Source of the DNA: an uncultured Bacteroidales bacterium
GTDB lineage: Bacteria > Bacteroidota > Bacteroidia > Bacteroidales > FEN-979
DNA length: 32,673 nt
Assembly: GCA_903837605.1 (NCBI GenBank)
Contig: CAILVF010000009.1
Coordinates: 1-32,673 of the forward strand
Reading direction: 5' to 3'
A model generated the notes under the pieces. The model did not search any database. It was not told the DNA's origin and worked only from the letters and a program-made list of their open reading frames with translations. Made by a program: the position numbers and the translations under genes. Shown here piece by piece: positions 17,245-25,921 of the stretch. Position 1 is the stretch's first letter; the number at the start of each line of letters is the position of its first letter.

Positions 17245-18226
17245 CGGGATAACCCTTTACCCCTGCCCTGTAAAAGCTGGTAAACCTTAGCTTATAATAT
17301 AACCCGCTGGCATTCGTAATTATATATGCCCGGTTAGTCTTCACGGTATAGGCATCGGCCGTAAAACTATATACTTTCCAGTCATATCCTATTGCATCGA
17401 GGGCGCTGGTATAATTCAAGGTCCTTGCCAGGCTTAAGTCGATTGAAGAAAAGGGATGAACAGTATCTACAGCCACCCTGACCCCATTGGAGTTTGAAAG
17501 AACACCTGTGACAAGGTAAGGATATGCAGCGCCGGCATCGGTAAAGAGCAGGGTCGTATATTGCGTAAATAAAAGGTCATACCTGGTTTTATGAGGTTCC
17601 AGCGGCAGAACCATACCCCCGGCCCGAATCCCAAAATACATATAATTGACTGATTGGTCTTTCGGGACCGAAGCCCGGCTGATGCTTCCTCCGTGGATAC
17701 CTGTGTACCTGAAGTAATAAATTCCGTGTTTAAGGCTGTCGAAAACTACCTGCCTTAATCCCAGGTGAATCCCGGCAGTATCCCTGCCAAGGTCAAGCGC
17801 CCATATATGTCCGTTGGATACGGTATCGCCTTTGACAACAATAAACCACTGCCCTGTGGCAATGGAATCAGGATCCCCGTCTGATTTGTCGAATTTCCAC
17901 CTGGCACCTGAAGTATCTATGGCACCCCCGAATGACTGCATGCCCATATCGGCAATCCGCATAAAATCGGCGGTATTGAGAATAATATGGTAACCTGAAG
18001 GGCTGCAGTCAAAACCCAGGTCGCTTGTGGTTCGTTCATTAGTCGCAGTGACCAGGCCGGAATCCAGCCTGAAATAGACCTGGTACTTATAGGATGCCGT
18101 CATTGCAATAGTGTCGACCAGCACATTACCCCTTTCGGGAAGAGGAACCATGGAATCCTTTTTAAAACAGGAATTAAGGGTGCAGGCAAGAGCCACAATT
18201 AATATGGGGAAAGGCAATCTCGTCAT
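17222..18226 (-). CDS. HmuY-like heme-binding lipoprotein
   Basis: HmuY proteins capture heme at the cell surface and pass it to a TonB-dependent receptor. The N-terminus is a lipoprotein signal ending LNSC (Cys20). The body is beta-rich, with family-like segments DTIAMTASYKYQVYFRL, TSDLGFDCSPSGYHIILN and RYDLLFTQYTT, and a late IGYDWKVYSF block. It overlaps the upstream receptor gene by ATGA and is the last gene of the - strand operon. It shares the YDLLFT/WDVVFT and IGYDWK landmarks with the secreted HmuY-like protein at 20456-21736, so the two are paralogues. At 334 residues it is longer than classical Porphyromonas HmuY (about 216). Heme binding is inferred from family and context. Confidence 0.82.
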   Translation of the reverse strand: MTRLPFPILIVALACTLNSCFKKDSMVPLPERGNVLVDTIAMTASYKYQVYFRLDSGLVTATNERTTSDLGFDCSPSGYHIILNTADFMRIADMGMQSFGGAIDTSGARWKFDKSDGDPDSIATGQWFIVVKGDTVSNGHIWALDLGRDTAGIHLGLRQVVFDSLKHGIYYFRYTGIHGGSISRASVPKDQSVNYMYFGIRAGGMVLPLEPHKTRYDLLFTQYTTLLFTDAGAAYPYLVTGVLSNSNGVRVAVDTVHPFSSIDLSLARTLNYTSALDAIGYDWKVYSFTADAYTVKTNRAYIITNASGLYYKLRFTSFYRAGVKGYPVIETQRL

Positions 18227-20454
18227 TTGTATTTATTAAAAGTGAAGCTGAATTTCAAAAAGAAGGTCCTTCCCCATCCAATGTTCATGGCATCCCCTCC
18301 CGAGCCATGGGTCCCAACCATACCACTTGCAGGAACCGTCGTAACATTGAAAATGTTCTTAACCCCTGCCGAAAGCTTAATACGGTTCTCCCAAAAGCCT
18401 TTGGCTGCAGTTATATCCATCAGGTTATAAGGGTCGACATATCCCCAGTCGAGGTTTTTATCGTTAAACACAACCTGGGGAGCCTTTCCTGTATACTTGT
18501 ATAGCAAAGAAAACGTAAGCTCCGGTCTGGCAATGGTATAGTTTGCCGTTAAACTCACCTCTGTGAGCCATCGCATGGGGCCGGGCGAGGTTCCTTCATC
18601 CAGGCTTCCGGTAACTCCCGTTTCAGAAACCGACAATTGAAGCCTGAGTGCCGGATACAGGCTGAACCCAAGTGCGGCTGAGCCGCCCGTGGTCTTGAAT
18701 TTACTTAAATTAACATAGGTGTACTGTGTTGGTGTGACACCTGTAGGGGCCAGAAGAATAACATTGTTTATCAGGTTATAAAATCCGCCGAGTTCAAGAT
18801 TAAAGGCTGTCTTTATCTTTTCAGTCGTCATGTTTATACCAAGGGTGAAATTATTCGACTGCTCTGCTTTCAGATCGGGGTTGCCTATAACATCATGGTT
18901 AACATCCTGGAAGTTCAGGTAAAGTTCTTTTATATCGGGAGCCCTGAATCCTTTCGCATATGAAAACCTGAGGTTCCATGCCGGCGACATATCCCATTTT
19001 GTGCTCAGGGCATATACAACAGGTGCATCATACTTTGTATTGTAAATAAACCGGACTCCCGGCTGGATCGACAGCGATTTTACCGGCTCATACTTAAGGC
19101 TGAAGAATGCTGCATAGTCTCCTATCTGCTGGCTGTGTCCGAGAATCCGTTTCCCGGTACCTGTTTCAAGGTCGGCATCAATTCCGGTTTGATAATTGAT
19201 TTTATGCCCGGGATTGTTTGCAGCAAAGGTTCCCCTCCCGGTCCAGGAAGCGATGGATGTCGTGTCGCGGCCATCGGAATTGGTTATCGGGATCTTTTCA
19301 AGCGTTGTCAGCTCCATATCGTATTGCTGCTTCCGCCTCTCATAAAAAGAATAGGATGCAAGCAGGTTAACGAATTTGCTGCGTGGCAGTTTGACCGATG
19401 CTTCAGCCCTGCCTGAATACCTTACCGTAGTGAAATAGTTGTCAAGCGCATTTATATAGTAAACAGGCTGCAATCCACCCTTGTCTTCCAGCAATTCATT
19501 GAAATAATCTCCTCCTATTTTAAGTTTCAGCATCCCTGATGTATAAGTATAGTATCCGTCGAAGAAATACTGCCTCCTGGGCTTAAAGGTCTTGGAACGG
19601 CTGGTATCGGTTGAGGAGTAGCCCGGTGAAAAATTTCTTCCTCCGTCTATCATAAAACCATGCTTCTTAATACACGTAGAAACAGAGGCATCAAAATTGA
19701 ATACACCAACCGTTTCATAATAAGTATTTGCCGTTGTGTTTATAAGGGAAGTCTTATTTTCTTTTGTGATAAGGTTAATAACACCCGCAAGGGCATTACT
19801 GCCATAGATGACCGACATGGGGCCTTCAATAAGTTCAACATGGTCAACATTATTAAGGTTGATCTGGTTCAGGTCAAAATTCCCGTTCATCCTGCCGATC
19901 ATAGGAACGCCGTCCTGCAGAAATTTGACATTCTGGCCTGATAAACCCTGTATTTTAAGACTGGTCCCGAGAACGCCATCCTGGGTGACTTGCATGCCTG
20001 ACTGGTTTCTGAGCAGATCAGCCATATTGGTTGCAGCCTGCATCTCGATTTGCTTTGAATTTATGACTTCAATAAGGTAAATCGATTTATCGGCTTTTTC
20101 AGGGGTGTACTGGGCTGTAACCACAACTTCATTCATTCTCATTGTTGACGGTTCAAGGCGGATCTCGAGAGATTGCCCGGGGCGTATCGTGTCCTTACAG
20201 GTAACATACCCCATGAAACTAACGACAATCTTTGACGGCTCGTGAACGTCGTTTGAAACTGTTCCCTCAAGAGAAGTAAGGGTATACTGTGATTTCTTTG
20301 TTTTGAGCCCTTCCAAACATACGTGGGCGTATGCAACAGGCTCCGAATTCTTCTTATCCACGACTCTAATAACAGCCCTCTGGCCATAAGCATGAGCTAT
20401 GGCCAGAAGACTGATTATTAATCCAATCAGGAGGCTGAAAGGGCCATTTCCCAT
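18223..20454 (-). CDS. TonB-dependent outer-membrane receptor, probable heme receptor (HmuR-like)
   Basis: This outer-membrane beta-barrel receptor of 743 residues should import heme or a heme-like ligand using TonB energy. A signal peptide (to about residue 24, AYGQ) is followed by a carboxypeptidase-regulatory-like domain (about 25-108). A TonB-box-like NEVVVTA segment comes next, then a plug domain (about 125-235, with RNQSGMQVTQDG and IEGPMSVIYGSNALAGVINLIT) and the barrel. The barrel has FRAP at 503-506 and NPDL at 525-528 with His520 between them, which is the arrangement known from bacterial heme receptors. The gene starts 1 base after the upstream HmuY-like stop and overlaps the next HmuY-like gene by 4. 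Flanking by two HmuY-like genes supports heme transport. Confidence 0.9.
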   Translation of the reverse strand: MGNGPFSLLIGLIISLLAIAHAYGQRAVIRVVDKKNSEPVAYAHVCLEGLKTKKSQYTLTSLEGTVSNDVHEPSKIVVSFMGYVTCKDTIRPGQSLEIRLEPSTMRMNEVVVTAQYTPEKADKSIYLIEVINSKQIEMQAATNMADLLRNQSGMQVTQDGVLGTSLKIQGLSGQNVKFLQDGVPMIGRMNGNFDLNQINLNNVDHVELIEGPMSVIYGSNALAGVINLITKENKTSLINTTANTYYETVGVFNFDASVSTCIKKHGFMIDGGRNFSPGYSSTDTSRSKTFKPRRQYFFDGYYTYTSGMLKLKIGGDYFNELLEDKGGLQPVYYINALDNYFTTVRYSGRAEASVKLPRSKFVNLLASYSFYERRKQQYDMELTTLEKIPITNSDGRDTTSIASWTGRGTFAANNPGHKINYQTGIDADLETGTGKRILGHSQQIGDYAAFFSLKYEPVKSLSIQPGVRFIYNTKYDAPVVYALSTKWDMSPAWNLRFSYAKGFRAPDIKELYLNFQDVNHDVIGNPDLKAEQSNNFTLGINMTTEKIKTAFNLELGGFYNLINNVILLAPTGVTPTQYTYVNLSKFKTTGGSAALGFSLYPALRLQLSVSETGVTGSLDEGTSPGPMRWLTEVSLTANYTIARPELTFSLLYKYTGKAPQVVFNDKNLDWGYVDPYNLMDITAAKGFWENRIKLSAGVKNIFNVTTVPASGMVGTHGSGGDAMNIGWGRTFFLKFSFTFNKYK

Positions 20455-20455
20455 A

Positions 20456-21736
20456 TTAACGGGTGATGATCACTTTCGTAACTGCTTTCGTTGCTGCAGT
20501 TGAAGCAGTCACGAAATACACACCAGGGGTTAGCCCGGCAACATCAAGCGTAAACAGGTTAAGGCCCTCCATGAGCCCGCCCGGATGATCTGCACCAAGT
20601 TGTCTGCCCGACAGATCTGAAAGAACGATATGGATTTCGTCACCGGTTTTGCCGGAAACGAGAAGATGCAAGGTTGTTGTGACCGGGTTGGGATATACTT
20701 TAACGGATAACCCGGGCTGGTTCATTTCACTTATTCCGAAAGAGAGAACTTTCTGCTTCGTGAAATTTATAATGCCGGAAGTGCTCCCGGCAAAGTTTGT
20801 AAAATAAAGCTTGTAAATATCCTTGTTGGCCTGTCGTATAAAATAAACCAGTGAATCAACAATTGTGTAAGTGTATGTCTGGCTGTTCAATGCCTTCCAG
20901 TCATATCCGATCGAAGATCTTAAGGAATCCCAGGCATTGACCTCATAATCATAGTAAGAGAGAGGAACAGGCTGGAATTTCTTGCTTTTAATCCCAGGGT
21001 TATTCAAAACTCCTGTTACAGGATAGGGCGTTCCATTGGGCTGGATTGACATGTATTTTGTAAACACAACATCCCACTCAGCCAATTGGGGCTGAAAATC
21101 AACTCTCTGGTTTGTCTCCAGCGAAAATCCGATAAAATCAGTACCCAGGTCAGCTGCCAGGTTCAATGTGTCGGTTTGTTCTCCGCTGCCGTCAATATTT
21201 GCAAAGCGGAAATGATAAATATCCTGGACCGAACGCTTGTTCTCAATCCACAGCTTTTTAAAGCTGCCATCCCTGAGTTTTATTATAAATAACGAGTCTG
21301 CAACAAGGTCATGGGTCACATCATTGTATATTGCCCAGCCATAATCAGGATGGCCTTTGGCATTACGCGAGAAGGCACCGTTTTCCCAGTCATTGGGATC
21401 ATTATACATCCGGGCCCAGTTATATAACCCGGCAGTATCCATGGTGGCCCATCCGCTGGTATCCGATTTGGGGTAAGTGAATAAAACAACACCCAGCCCG
21501 TCGTTGGTAAGGATGCTCGAACTGAATTTCTTTGTCCTGAAGGCAATGTCCCAGGAATTACGGGGCGAAGACAGTATTTTTCCATTGGCCATGCTGTAAT
21601 AAATCTCATTGGCATAGGATGCTCCCATAGTGACCGTGTCATTAACCAATGAACCCTGCGCCCTGATTGAATTGTTAAAAAGAAAAGATGAGGAACTAAT
21701 TATAAGTACTGCAAAAAAGTAAATGCTCTTTTTCAT
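20456..21736 (-). CDS. Secreted HmuY-like protein with type IX secretion C-terminal sorting domain
   Basis: This 426-residue protein has a Sec signal peptide ending near SIRAQ (residue 27). Its HmuY-like body covers about 30-340, with NSWDIAFRTKKF, WDVVFTKYMS and IGYDWKALNS. A T9SS type A sorting domain covers about 345-426 (VKVYPNPVTTTLHL to PGVYFVTASTAATKAVTKV). It would cross the outer membrane by T9SS and be anchored to the surface or released. This differs from its lipoprotein paralogue at 17222-18226. The pairing resembles a two-stage heme capture system, free or surface-attached binder plus lipoprotein binder, feeding the receptor encoded between them. The ligand is not proven. Confidence 0.85.
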   Translation of the reverse strand: MKKSIYFFAVLIISSSSFLFNNSIRAQGSLVNDTVTMGASYANEIYYSMANGKILSSPRNSWDIAFRTKKFSSSILTNDGLGVVLFTYPKSDTSGWATMDTAGLYNWARMYNDPNDWENGAFSRNAKGHPDYGWAIYNDVTHDLVADSLFIIKLRDGSFKKLWIENKRSVQDIYHFRFANIDGSGEQTDTLNLAADLGTDFIGFSLETNQRVDFQPQLAEWDVVFTKYMSIQPNGTPYPVTGVLNNPGIKSKKFQPVPLSYYDYEVNAWDSLRSSIGYDWKALNSQTYTYTIVDSLVYFIRQANKDIYKLYFTNFAGSTSGIINFTKQKVLSFGISEMNQPGLSVKVYPNPVTTTLHLLVSGKTGDEIHIVLSDLSGRQLGADHPGGLMEGLNLFTLDVAGLTPGVYFVTASTAATKAVTKVIITR

Positions 21737-21892
21737 TTTATTACTGTTTTAAACTAAAAAACTGGAATTGGAACCTTAATGCTATAGACTGCGGATGAGA
21801 TCTCCCGCTTGACAGCTTACTGTTTACCGGCTAACAAGCCGCAACCCTGGCATTACAATGTCAGGAAGGCATGAAAAGCGGGTGAAAAAGGA
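21737..21892 (-). other. Intra-operon spacer with possible RNA structure
   Basis: This is 156 bases between the small first ORF and the T9SS HmuY-like gene, with no ORF of note. Two complementary 7-base arms, 21804-21810 (cccgctt) and 21876-21882 (aagcggg), enclose three short local hairpins on the + strand reading. These are acag/ctgt around ctta, ggct/agcc around aaca, and ctggcat/atgtcag. On the transcribed minus strand the third has one A-C mismatch. This could be a structured leader of the heme genes, or chance. It does not match a riboswitch that I can name. Confidence 0.3.
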
Positions 21893-22261
21893 TTAAGAAA
21901 GAGGTGGTGCTCTGAGACCGGAAGCAGCAAGATGTTCAAAACCCGGCCCCTTATAACAAAGGTCAATGGTAATAAAACCAGCTGTCCCGCTGCTGTGACG
22001 AAGAATTTCAACCGGAAGGATTGCCGATGAAAGGGTTGAGAATTTTTGAGGAAGATTGCTTTTAATCACCAGGTTCCCGTTTGAAAGGATTTTGGTGGCT
22101 TTTTCAACATCACGTTTGAGCCCGACGAACTGGGGGATCAGGGGTTTCCCCCAGATTTTATACTGGTGGAAATTGATGATGGACCCGAAAACAATGATAG
22201 CAATAGCCAGGCTGTGGAACAGTATGGAAAGAATTTTAATATTCCGGAATCTGGCTGGCAT
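21893..22261 (-). CDS. Small membrane-anchored hypothetical protein, first gene of heme operon
   Basis: I do not recognise this 122-residue protein. It has a basic N-terminus (MPARFRNIK) and one hydrophobic helix (about 9-28, ILSILFHSLAIAIIVFGSII), then a soluble region rich in mixed polar residues (YKIWGKPLIPQFVGLKRDVEK). This suggests a single-pass inner-membrane or secreted protein. A Bacteroidota-type promoter box lies about 26 bases upstream of its ATG, and the reading frame runs in the same direction as the heme genes 156 bases downstream. Both points favour a real gene. No family could be assigned, and the C-terminal end (SGLRAPPLS) is not typical of a conserved domain. Confidence 0.5.
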   Translation of the reverse strand: MPARFRNIKILSILFHSLAIAIIVFGSIINFHQYKIWGKPLIPQFVGLKRDVEKATKILSNGNLVIKSNLPQKFSTLSSAILPVEILRHSSGTAGFITIDLCYKGPGFEHLAASGLRAPPLS

Positions 22262-22286
22262 CTATTGATAATTATTTAACAGGGCG

Positions 22287-22314
22287 CAAAGCTAATTAAA
22301 AAAATAAATACAAA
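22287..22314 (-). promoter_or_regulatory. Candidate Bacteroidota promoter for the heme operon
   Basis: On the minus strand a -7 box TAGCTTTG (22294 down to 22287) matches the Bacteroidota consensus TAnnTTTG. A TTTG at 22314-22311 could be the -33 element. The spacing between them is 16 bases, slightly short of the usual 19-20. The box is 25 bases upstream of the ATG at 22261. Confidence 0.5.
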
Positions 22315-22430
22315 CTTCCATCCCATGGTAAAAACTTATAAACACTTTATAAAAAAAGGAATTTCAAGATACAGACATATGATAGTTCATAAATATTTGT
22401 ATTGAAATTATCATGTTTCAGACAGGATTC

Positions 22431-22438
22431 TATCTTTG
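22431..22438 (+). promoter_or_regulatory. Candidate Bacteroidota -7 box for the FkbM methyltransferase gene
   Basis: TATCTTTG matches TAnnTTTG and is 45 bases before the ATG at 22484. A good -33 partner at standard spacing is not clear; TTTG at 22396-22399 is too far. The TTG inside the box is in frame with the methyltransferase gene. It is unlikely to be the start, because a transcript from this promoter would begin downstream of it. Confidence 0.5.
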
Positions 22439-22483
22439 CACTTTAAAATCATTCAAGTCTTTTTTTTATTTAACCTTCTTCAA

Positions 22484-23275
22484 ATGAATAAAATCCGGAC
22501 TTTCCTCAGGTATGTTGCTGATTATCTTAAGTTTGGTGAGCTTTATTTTTTATTAACATCTATCCGGTATGTTCTTACCAGTAAAGCAAATCCGCCAAAA
22601 CGTCTTTATAAAAGCAGCCTGGGTACATTTGAAACCCGCAAGGGTACACTTGATTTCCAGTTCCTGAATTATGCATATGAATGGAATGTTAAAAGGTTCG
22701 TTTTAAATCATTTTAAGGATTACAACCTGTTTCTTGATATAGGAGCAAATGTTGGGACATACAGCTTCCTGCTTGCCCGGAAAGGGATCCTATGCCATGC
22801 TTTTGAACCCATGAAGGACAATTGTGAATCCATAATAGGGAATATTAAAAGGAACGGGCTTAATCAGATGATCACGGCCCATCAGTATGGACTTGGTTCA
22901 AAACCATCTGTAGAGGATTTTATTTTTGAATCAAAGAATACCGGTGCATCCCATCTCGCTTCAATTCATACCGATTATGTTGAAACCAAGGGAGAGACCG
23001 GTACCATCGTGAAAGCTGAGATCAAGACCCTTGATTCAGTATTGTCAACTATTAAATATAGCAATGAAGATAAGATCCTTATCAAGATCGATGCCGAAGG
23101 CATGGAGATCGATGTCCTTCAGGGCGGTAAGGAATTTATCAGGAAACATCCTCATTTTCTGATCGTGATGGAATCGAAGCATTCTGGTGCCGAGCGGATA
23201 AAAGAGTATCTGAAAACGGTTGGGAATTTTATCTATCTCGAGGTTGATGATGATAACCTGGCGATAATGAAATAG
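22484..23275 (+). CDS. FkbM-family SAM-dependent methyltransferase
   Basis: FkbM-family enzymes methylate hydroxyl groups, often on sugars, polyketides or surface polysaccharide. With the ATG at 22484 the protein has 263 residues. The SAM-binding motif I is FLDIGANVGTYSF (motif at 85-91), followed by the acidic HAFEP. The family signature KIDAEGMEIDVLQGG starts at residue 201. A longer frame from a TTG at 22436 is possible, but that codon is inside the likely promoter box, so 22484 is preferred. It stands alone between divergent heme genes and a sensor kinase, with no glycosyltransferase or capsule gene nearby, so the acceptor is unknown. Confidence 0.88.
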   Translation: MNKIRTFLRYVADYLKFGELYFLLTSIRYVLTSKANPPKRLYKSSLGTFETRKGTLDFQFLNYAYEWNVKRFVLNHFKDYNLFLDIGANVGTYSFLLARKGILCHAFEPMKDNCESIIGNIKRNGLNQMITAHQYGLGSKPSVEDFIFESKNTGASHLASIHTDYVETKGETGTIVKAEIKTLDSVLSTIKYSNEDKILIKIDAEGMEIDVLQGGKEFIRKHPHFLIVMESKHSGAERIKEYLKTVGNFIYLEVDDDNLAIMK

Positions 23276-23389
23276 GTAATTTTAACCTGCCAATATCTTA
23301 TAACAAGCATGAAATTCCCTTGTTGAATTAAACAAGTGATTTACACTTATGATTTATCCTGGAACTTTACACGGTTATATGGGCTGGCC

Positions 23390-25921
23390 ATGTCCGGGCT
23401 CACAATTTTCAATGATCTCAAATTGAAACGAACATTCTCAAAGCGGTATCTGCTTCTGCCGATCATATTAGCTGTATTCATTATTCTCTTCTTCCTGGTT
23501 TATGAAGATATTAAAAACAGGACCATAGACGAATTCAATAATGAACAATTAATATTAGCACAAACCGCATCTCAGGGAATCACATCATTCTTTACTGATT
23601 ACCAGGCTGATCTTAATTTCCTTGCCCAATTTAAAAACCTTATTGATTTTAACAGCGGAAGTAAAGCAATACTGGCAAGCTTTTATGAAAATCATAAAAA
23701 CAATATTGAAGCCGTAAGCAGGATCAACGCTCATGGGGTTATCTTATACACTTATCCTGAAAATGAATCGGTAATCGGTAAAGATATTTCCTACCAGAAA
23801 CATGTTCGTGAGGTCATTGCCACCCATAAGCCGGTAATTAGCGATGTATTTAAGGCTGCTCAGGGCTACCTGGCAATAGCTTTGCATGTACCCATATTCA
23901 AAGGAAATGAATACGTGGGAAGTCTTGCCATGTTAATTTCAATTGACAGGCTGGGAAAAATGTACCTGGGGAAAATCAAGATAAGAGGGACCGGCAATGT
24001 TTGGTTGTTAAGCGAAAATGGAATTGAAATATATTGCCCTGTCAGCGGGCATAAGGGGAACTCATTTCTGTATAATACACATAATGATGCTTCAGCCCGT
24101 GAATTAATGGAAAATATCAGAAAGGAGGATCATGGGAAGTTAACAAGTGTTCACTCTGAGATAATCCTTGATAATAAATCATTGTTTATTAAAAAACATG
24201 TTACGTTTTATCGGGCCCCGCTTGGGAATACATACTGGACTATTGCTATTTCATACCTGGATGAAGACATTTATATCGCGCTTACCCGGCTTCGTAACCG
24301 CCTTATCTTAATTTTTACTTTGCTCTTTGCAATTATCTCATATTATTTTTACTCAATAGCACAAGTGAGAACTGTCTTAAAGGCAGAGGCGAAAAGAAAG
24401 GAAGCAGAAAGAGTACTCCGGGAGAGCGAAGACCGGTTTAAAAAACTTTCAAACCTGACTTTTGAAGGAATTTTAATCCATAACAAAGGTGTGGCGATTG
24501 ATGCAAACGAGTCGTTTATTAAAATGGTCGGGTACGGCCGCGATGAATTGATCGGGAAAGATGTTATTAAACTATTGGTTTCACAAGATGATCAGGAAAA
24601 AATCAAAACAAATCTGACCGATGAAAGACCTGATCCGTATGAAGTGATCCTGAGAAAAAAGAATGGCACCATATTTCCTGTTGAGATCGAAGCAAAAGAA
24701 ATAAAATACAAAAACGAGAATTTTCGGGTAGCTGCAATCAGGGATATTTCCGAACGCAAGCAATCGGAAAAGGAATTATTAGCCGCCAAAGAGAAAGCCG
24801 AAGAAAGCGACCGACTGAAATCAGCATTCCTTGCAAATATGTCACATGAGATCAGAACCCCGATGAATGGCATCCTGGGGTTTACTGAATTATTGAGAGA
24901 ACCTGATCTTACAGGTGAGGAGCAGCAACATTATATCGACATTATAAAGAAAAGCGGTGAACGTTTATTGAAAATCATCAATGATATTATTGATATCTCG
25001 AAGATTGAATCAGAATTAGTGGAAGTTTCAATATCTGAAACAAATATCAACGAGCAAATTAAATTCATTTTTAATTTTTTCCAACCCGAGGTTGAGCAAA
25101 AAGGAATTCATTTCTCATATACCAATTCCTTGTCCCCGGAAGATGCCAATATTAATACTGACAGGGAAAAGATCTATGCCATTCTTTTTAACCTTGTTAA
25201 AAACGCAGTAAAATATACAAAAGCAGGTTCCATCGAATTTGGATATAAGAAACCTGGTGATTATCTTGAGTTTTTTGTTAAGGACACAGGGATCGGGATC
25301 CCAAAAGACAGGCAGGTAGCAATATTTGAGCGTTTTATCCAGGCTGATATTTCTGATAAAATGGCAATGCAAGGTGCTGGACTGGGTTTATCAATTACCA
25401 AAGCCTACGTTGAGTTGCTAAATGGAACGATCCGGGTTGAAAGCAAGGAAGGGAAAGGTTCAACATTTTATTTTACTCTTCCTTATCATGTTGTTCATAA
25501 AGAACAAAATGTTGTTGAAAGCCCCACCCGGGCTGCAAAAGAAAAAAATCATCTTGAGAATCTCAGAATATTAATAACCGAAGACGATGAATCCGCAGAA
25601 TTGTTGCTTTCCATCCTGGTAAAAATGTATTGCAAAGAAATTCTGGTTGCAAAAAACGGCATTGAAGCTGTTGAATTATGTCGCAATCATCCCGACCTTG
25701 ACCTGGTGCTTATGGATATTCAGTTGCCACTTCTGAGCGGTTATGAAGCCACGAGGCAAATAAGGAAATTCAATAAAGATGTTGTAATTATTGCACAAAC
25801 AGCGTTTGCACTGACAGGTGACAGGGAAAAAGCAATAGAGGCAGGATGCAGTGATTATATAACAAAACCTATTAATCACGGTGAATTGCAGGAATTAATA
25901 CAGAAGTATTTCAATGCATGA
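23390..25921 (+). CDS. Membrane hybrid histidine kinase (sensor-PAS-HisKA-HATPase-REC)
   Basis: This is a membrane sensor of 843 residues from ATG 23390 (an in-frame GTG at 23336 would add 18). Domains, numbered from 23390, begin with TM1 about 19-39 and a periplasmic sensor of the dCache type about 40-305 (with SRINAHGVILYTYPENESVIGKD). They continue with TM2 about 305-325, PAS about 347-460, and HisKA with phospho-accepting His486 in MSHEIRTPMNG. The ATPase follows with N box FNLVKNAVKYT, DTGIGIP and GAGLGLSI, and the C-terminal receiver has Asp776 in VLMDIQLP. The attached receiver implies onward transfer through a phosphotransfer protein, and none is encoded nearby. Its kinase and receiver parts resemble those of the protein at 30643-32571. 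Its end overlaps the hydrolase start by 8 bases. Confidence 0.93.
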   Translation: MSGLTIFNDLKLKRTFSKRYLLLPIILAVFIILFFLVYEDIKNRTIDEFNNEQLILAQTASQGITSFFTDYQADLNFLAQFKNLIDFNSGSKAILASFYENHKNNIEAVSRINAHGVILYTYPENESVIGKDISYQKHVREVIATHKPVISDVFKAAQGYLAIALHVPIFKGNEYVGSLAMLISIDRLGKMYLGKIKIRGTGNVWLLSENGIEIYCPVSGHKGNSFLYNTHNDASARELMENIRKEDHGKLTSVHSEIILDNKSLFIKKHVTFYRAPLGNTYWTIAISYLDEDIYIALTRLRNRLILIFTLLFAIISYYFYSIAQVRTVLKAEAKRKEAERVLRESEDRFKKLSNLTFEGILIHNKGVAIDANESFIKMVGYGRDELIGKDVIKLLVSQDDQEKIKTNLTDERPDPYEVILRKKNGTIFPVEIEAKEIKYKNENFRVAAIRDISERKQSEKELLAAKEKAEESDRLKSAFLANMSHEIRTPMNGILGFTELLREPDLTGEEQQHYIDIIKKSGERLLKIINDIIDISKIESELVEVSISETNINEQIKFIFNFFQPEVEQKGIHFSYTNSLSPEDANINTDREKIYAILFNLVKNAVKYTKAGSIEFGYKKPGDYLEFFVKDTGIGIPKDRQVAIFERFIQADISDKMAMQGAGLGLSITKAYVELLNGTIRVESKEGKGSTFYFTLPYHVVHKEQNVVESPTRAAKEKNHLENLRILITEDDESAELLLSILVKMYCKEILVAKNGIEAVELCRNHPDLDLVLMDIQLPLLSGYEATRQIRKFNKDVVIIAQTAFALTGDREKAIEAGCSDYITKPINHGELQELIQKYFNA

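Noticed and set aside
21780..22020. Cobalamin or TPP riboswitch on the plus strand
   Set aside because: Fragments such as ggaaggc, ctgaga and cccgc-actgt occur, but the order and spacing fail, key boxes are missing, and the nearest plus-strand gene is over 400 bases away.
22436..22483. N-terminal extension of the FkbM methyltransferase from a TTG codon
   Set aside because: The TTG lies inside the -7 promoter box and the extra residues (hydrophobic, F-rich) are not part of the family fold.
23319..23336. Hairpin CTTGTT/AACAAG after the FkbM gene as terminator
   Set aside because: The stem is only six AT-rich base pairs and no T run follows; too weak to call.
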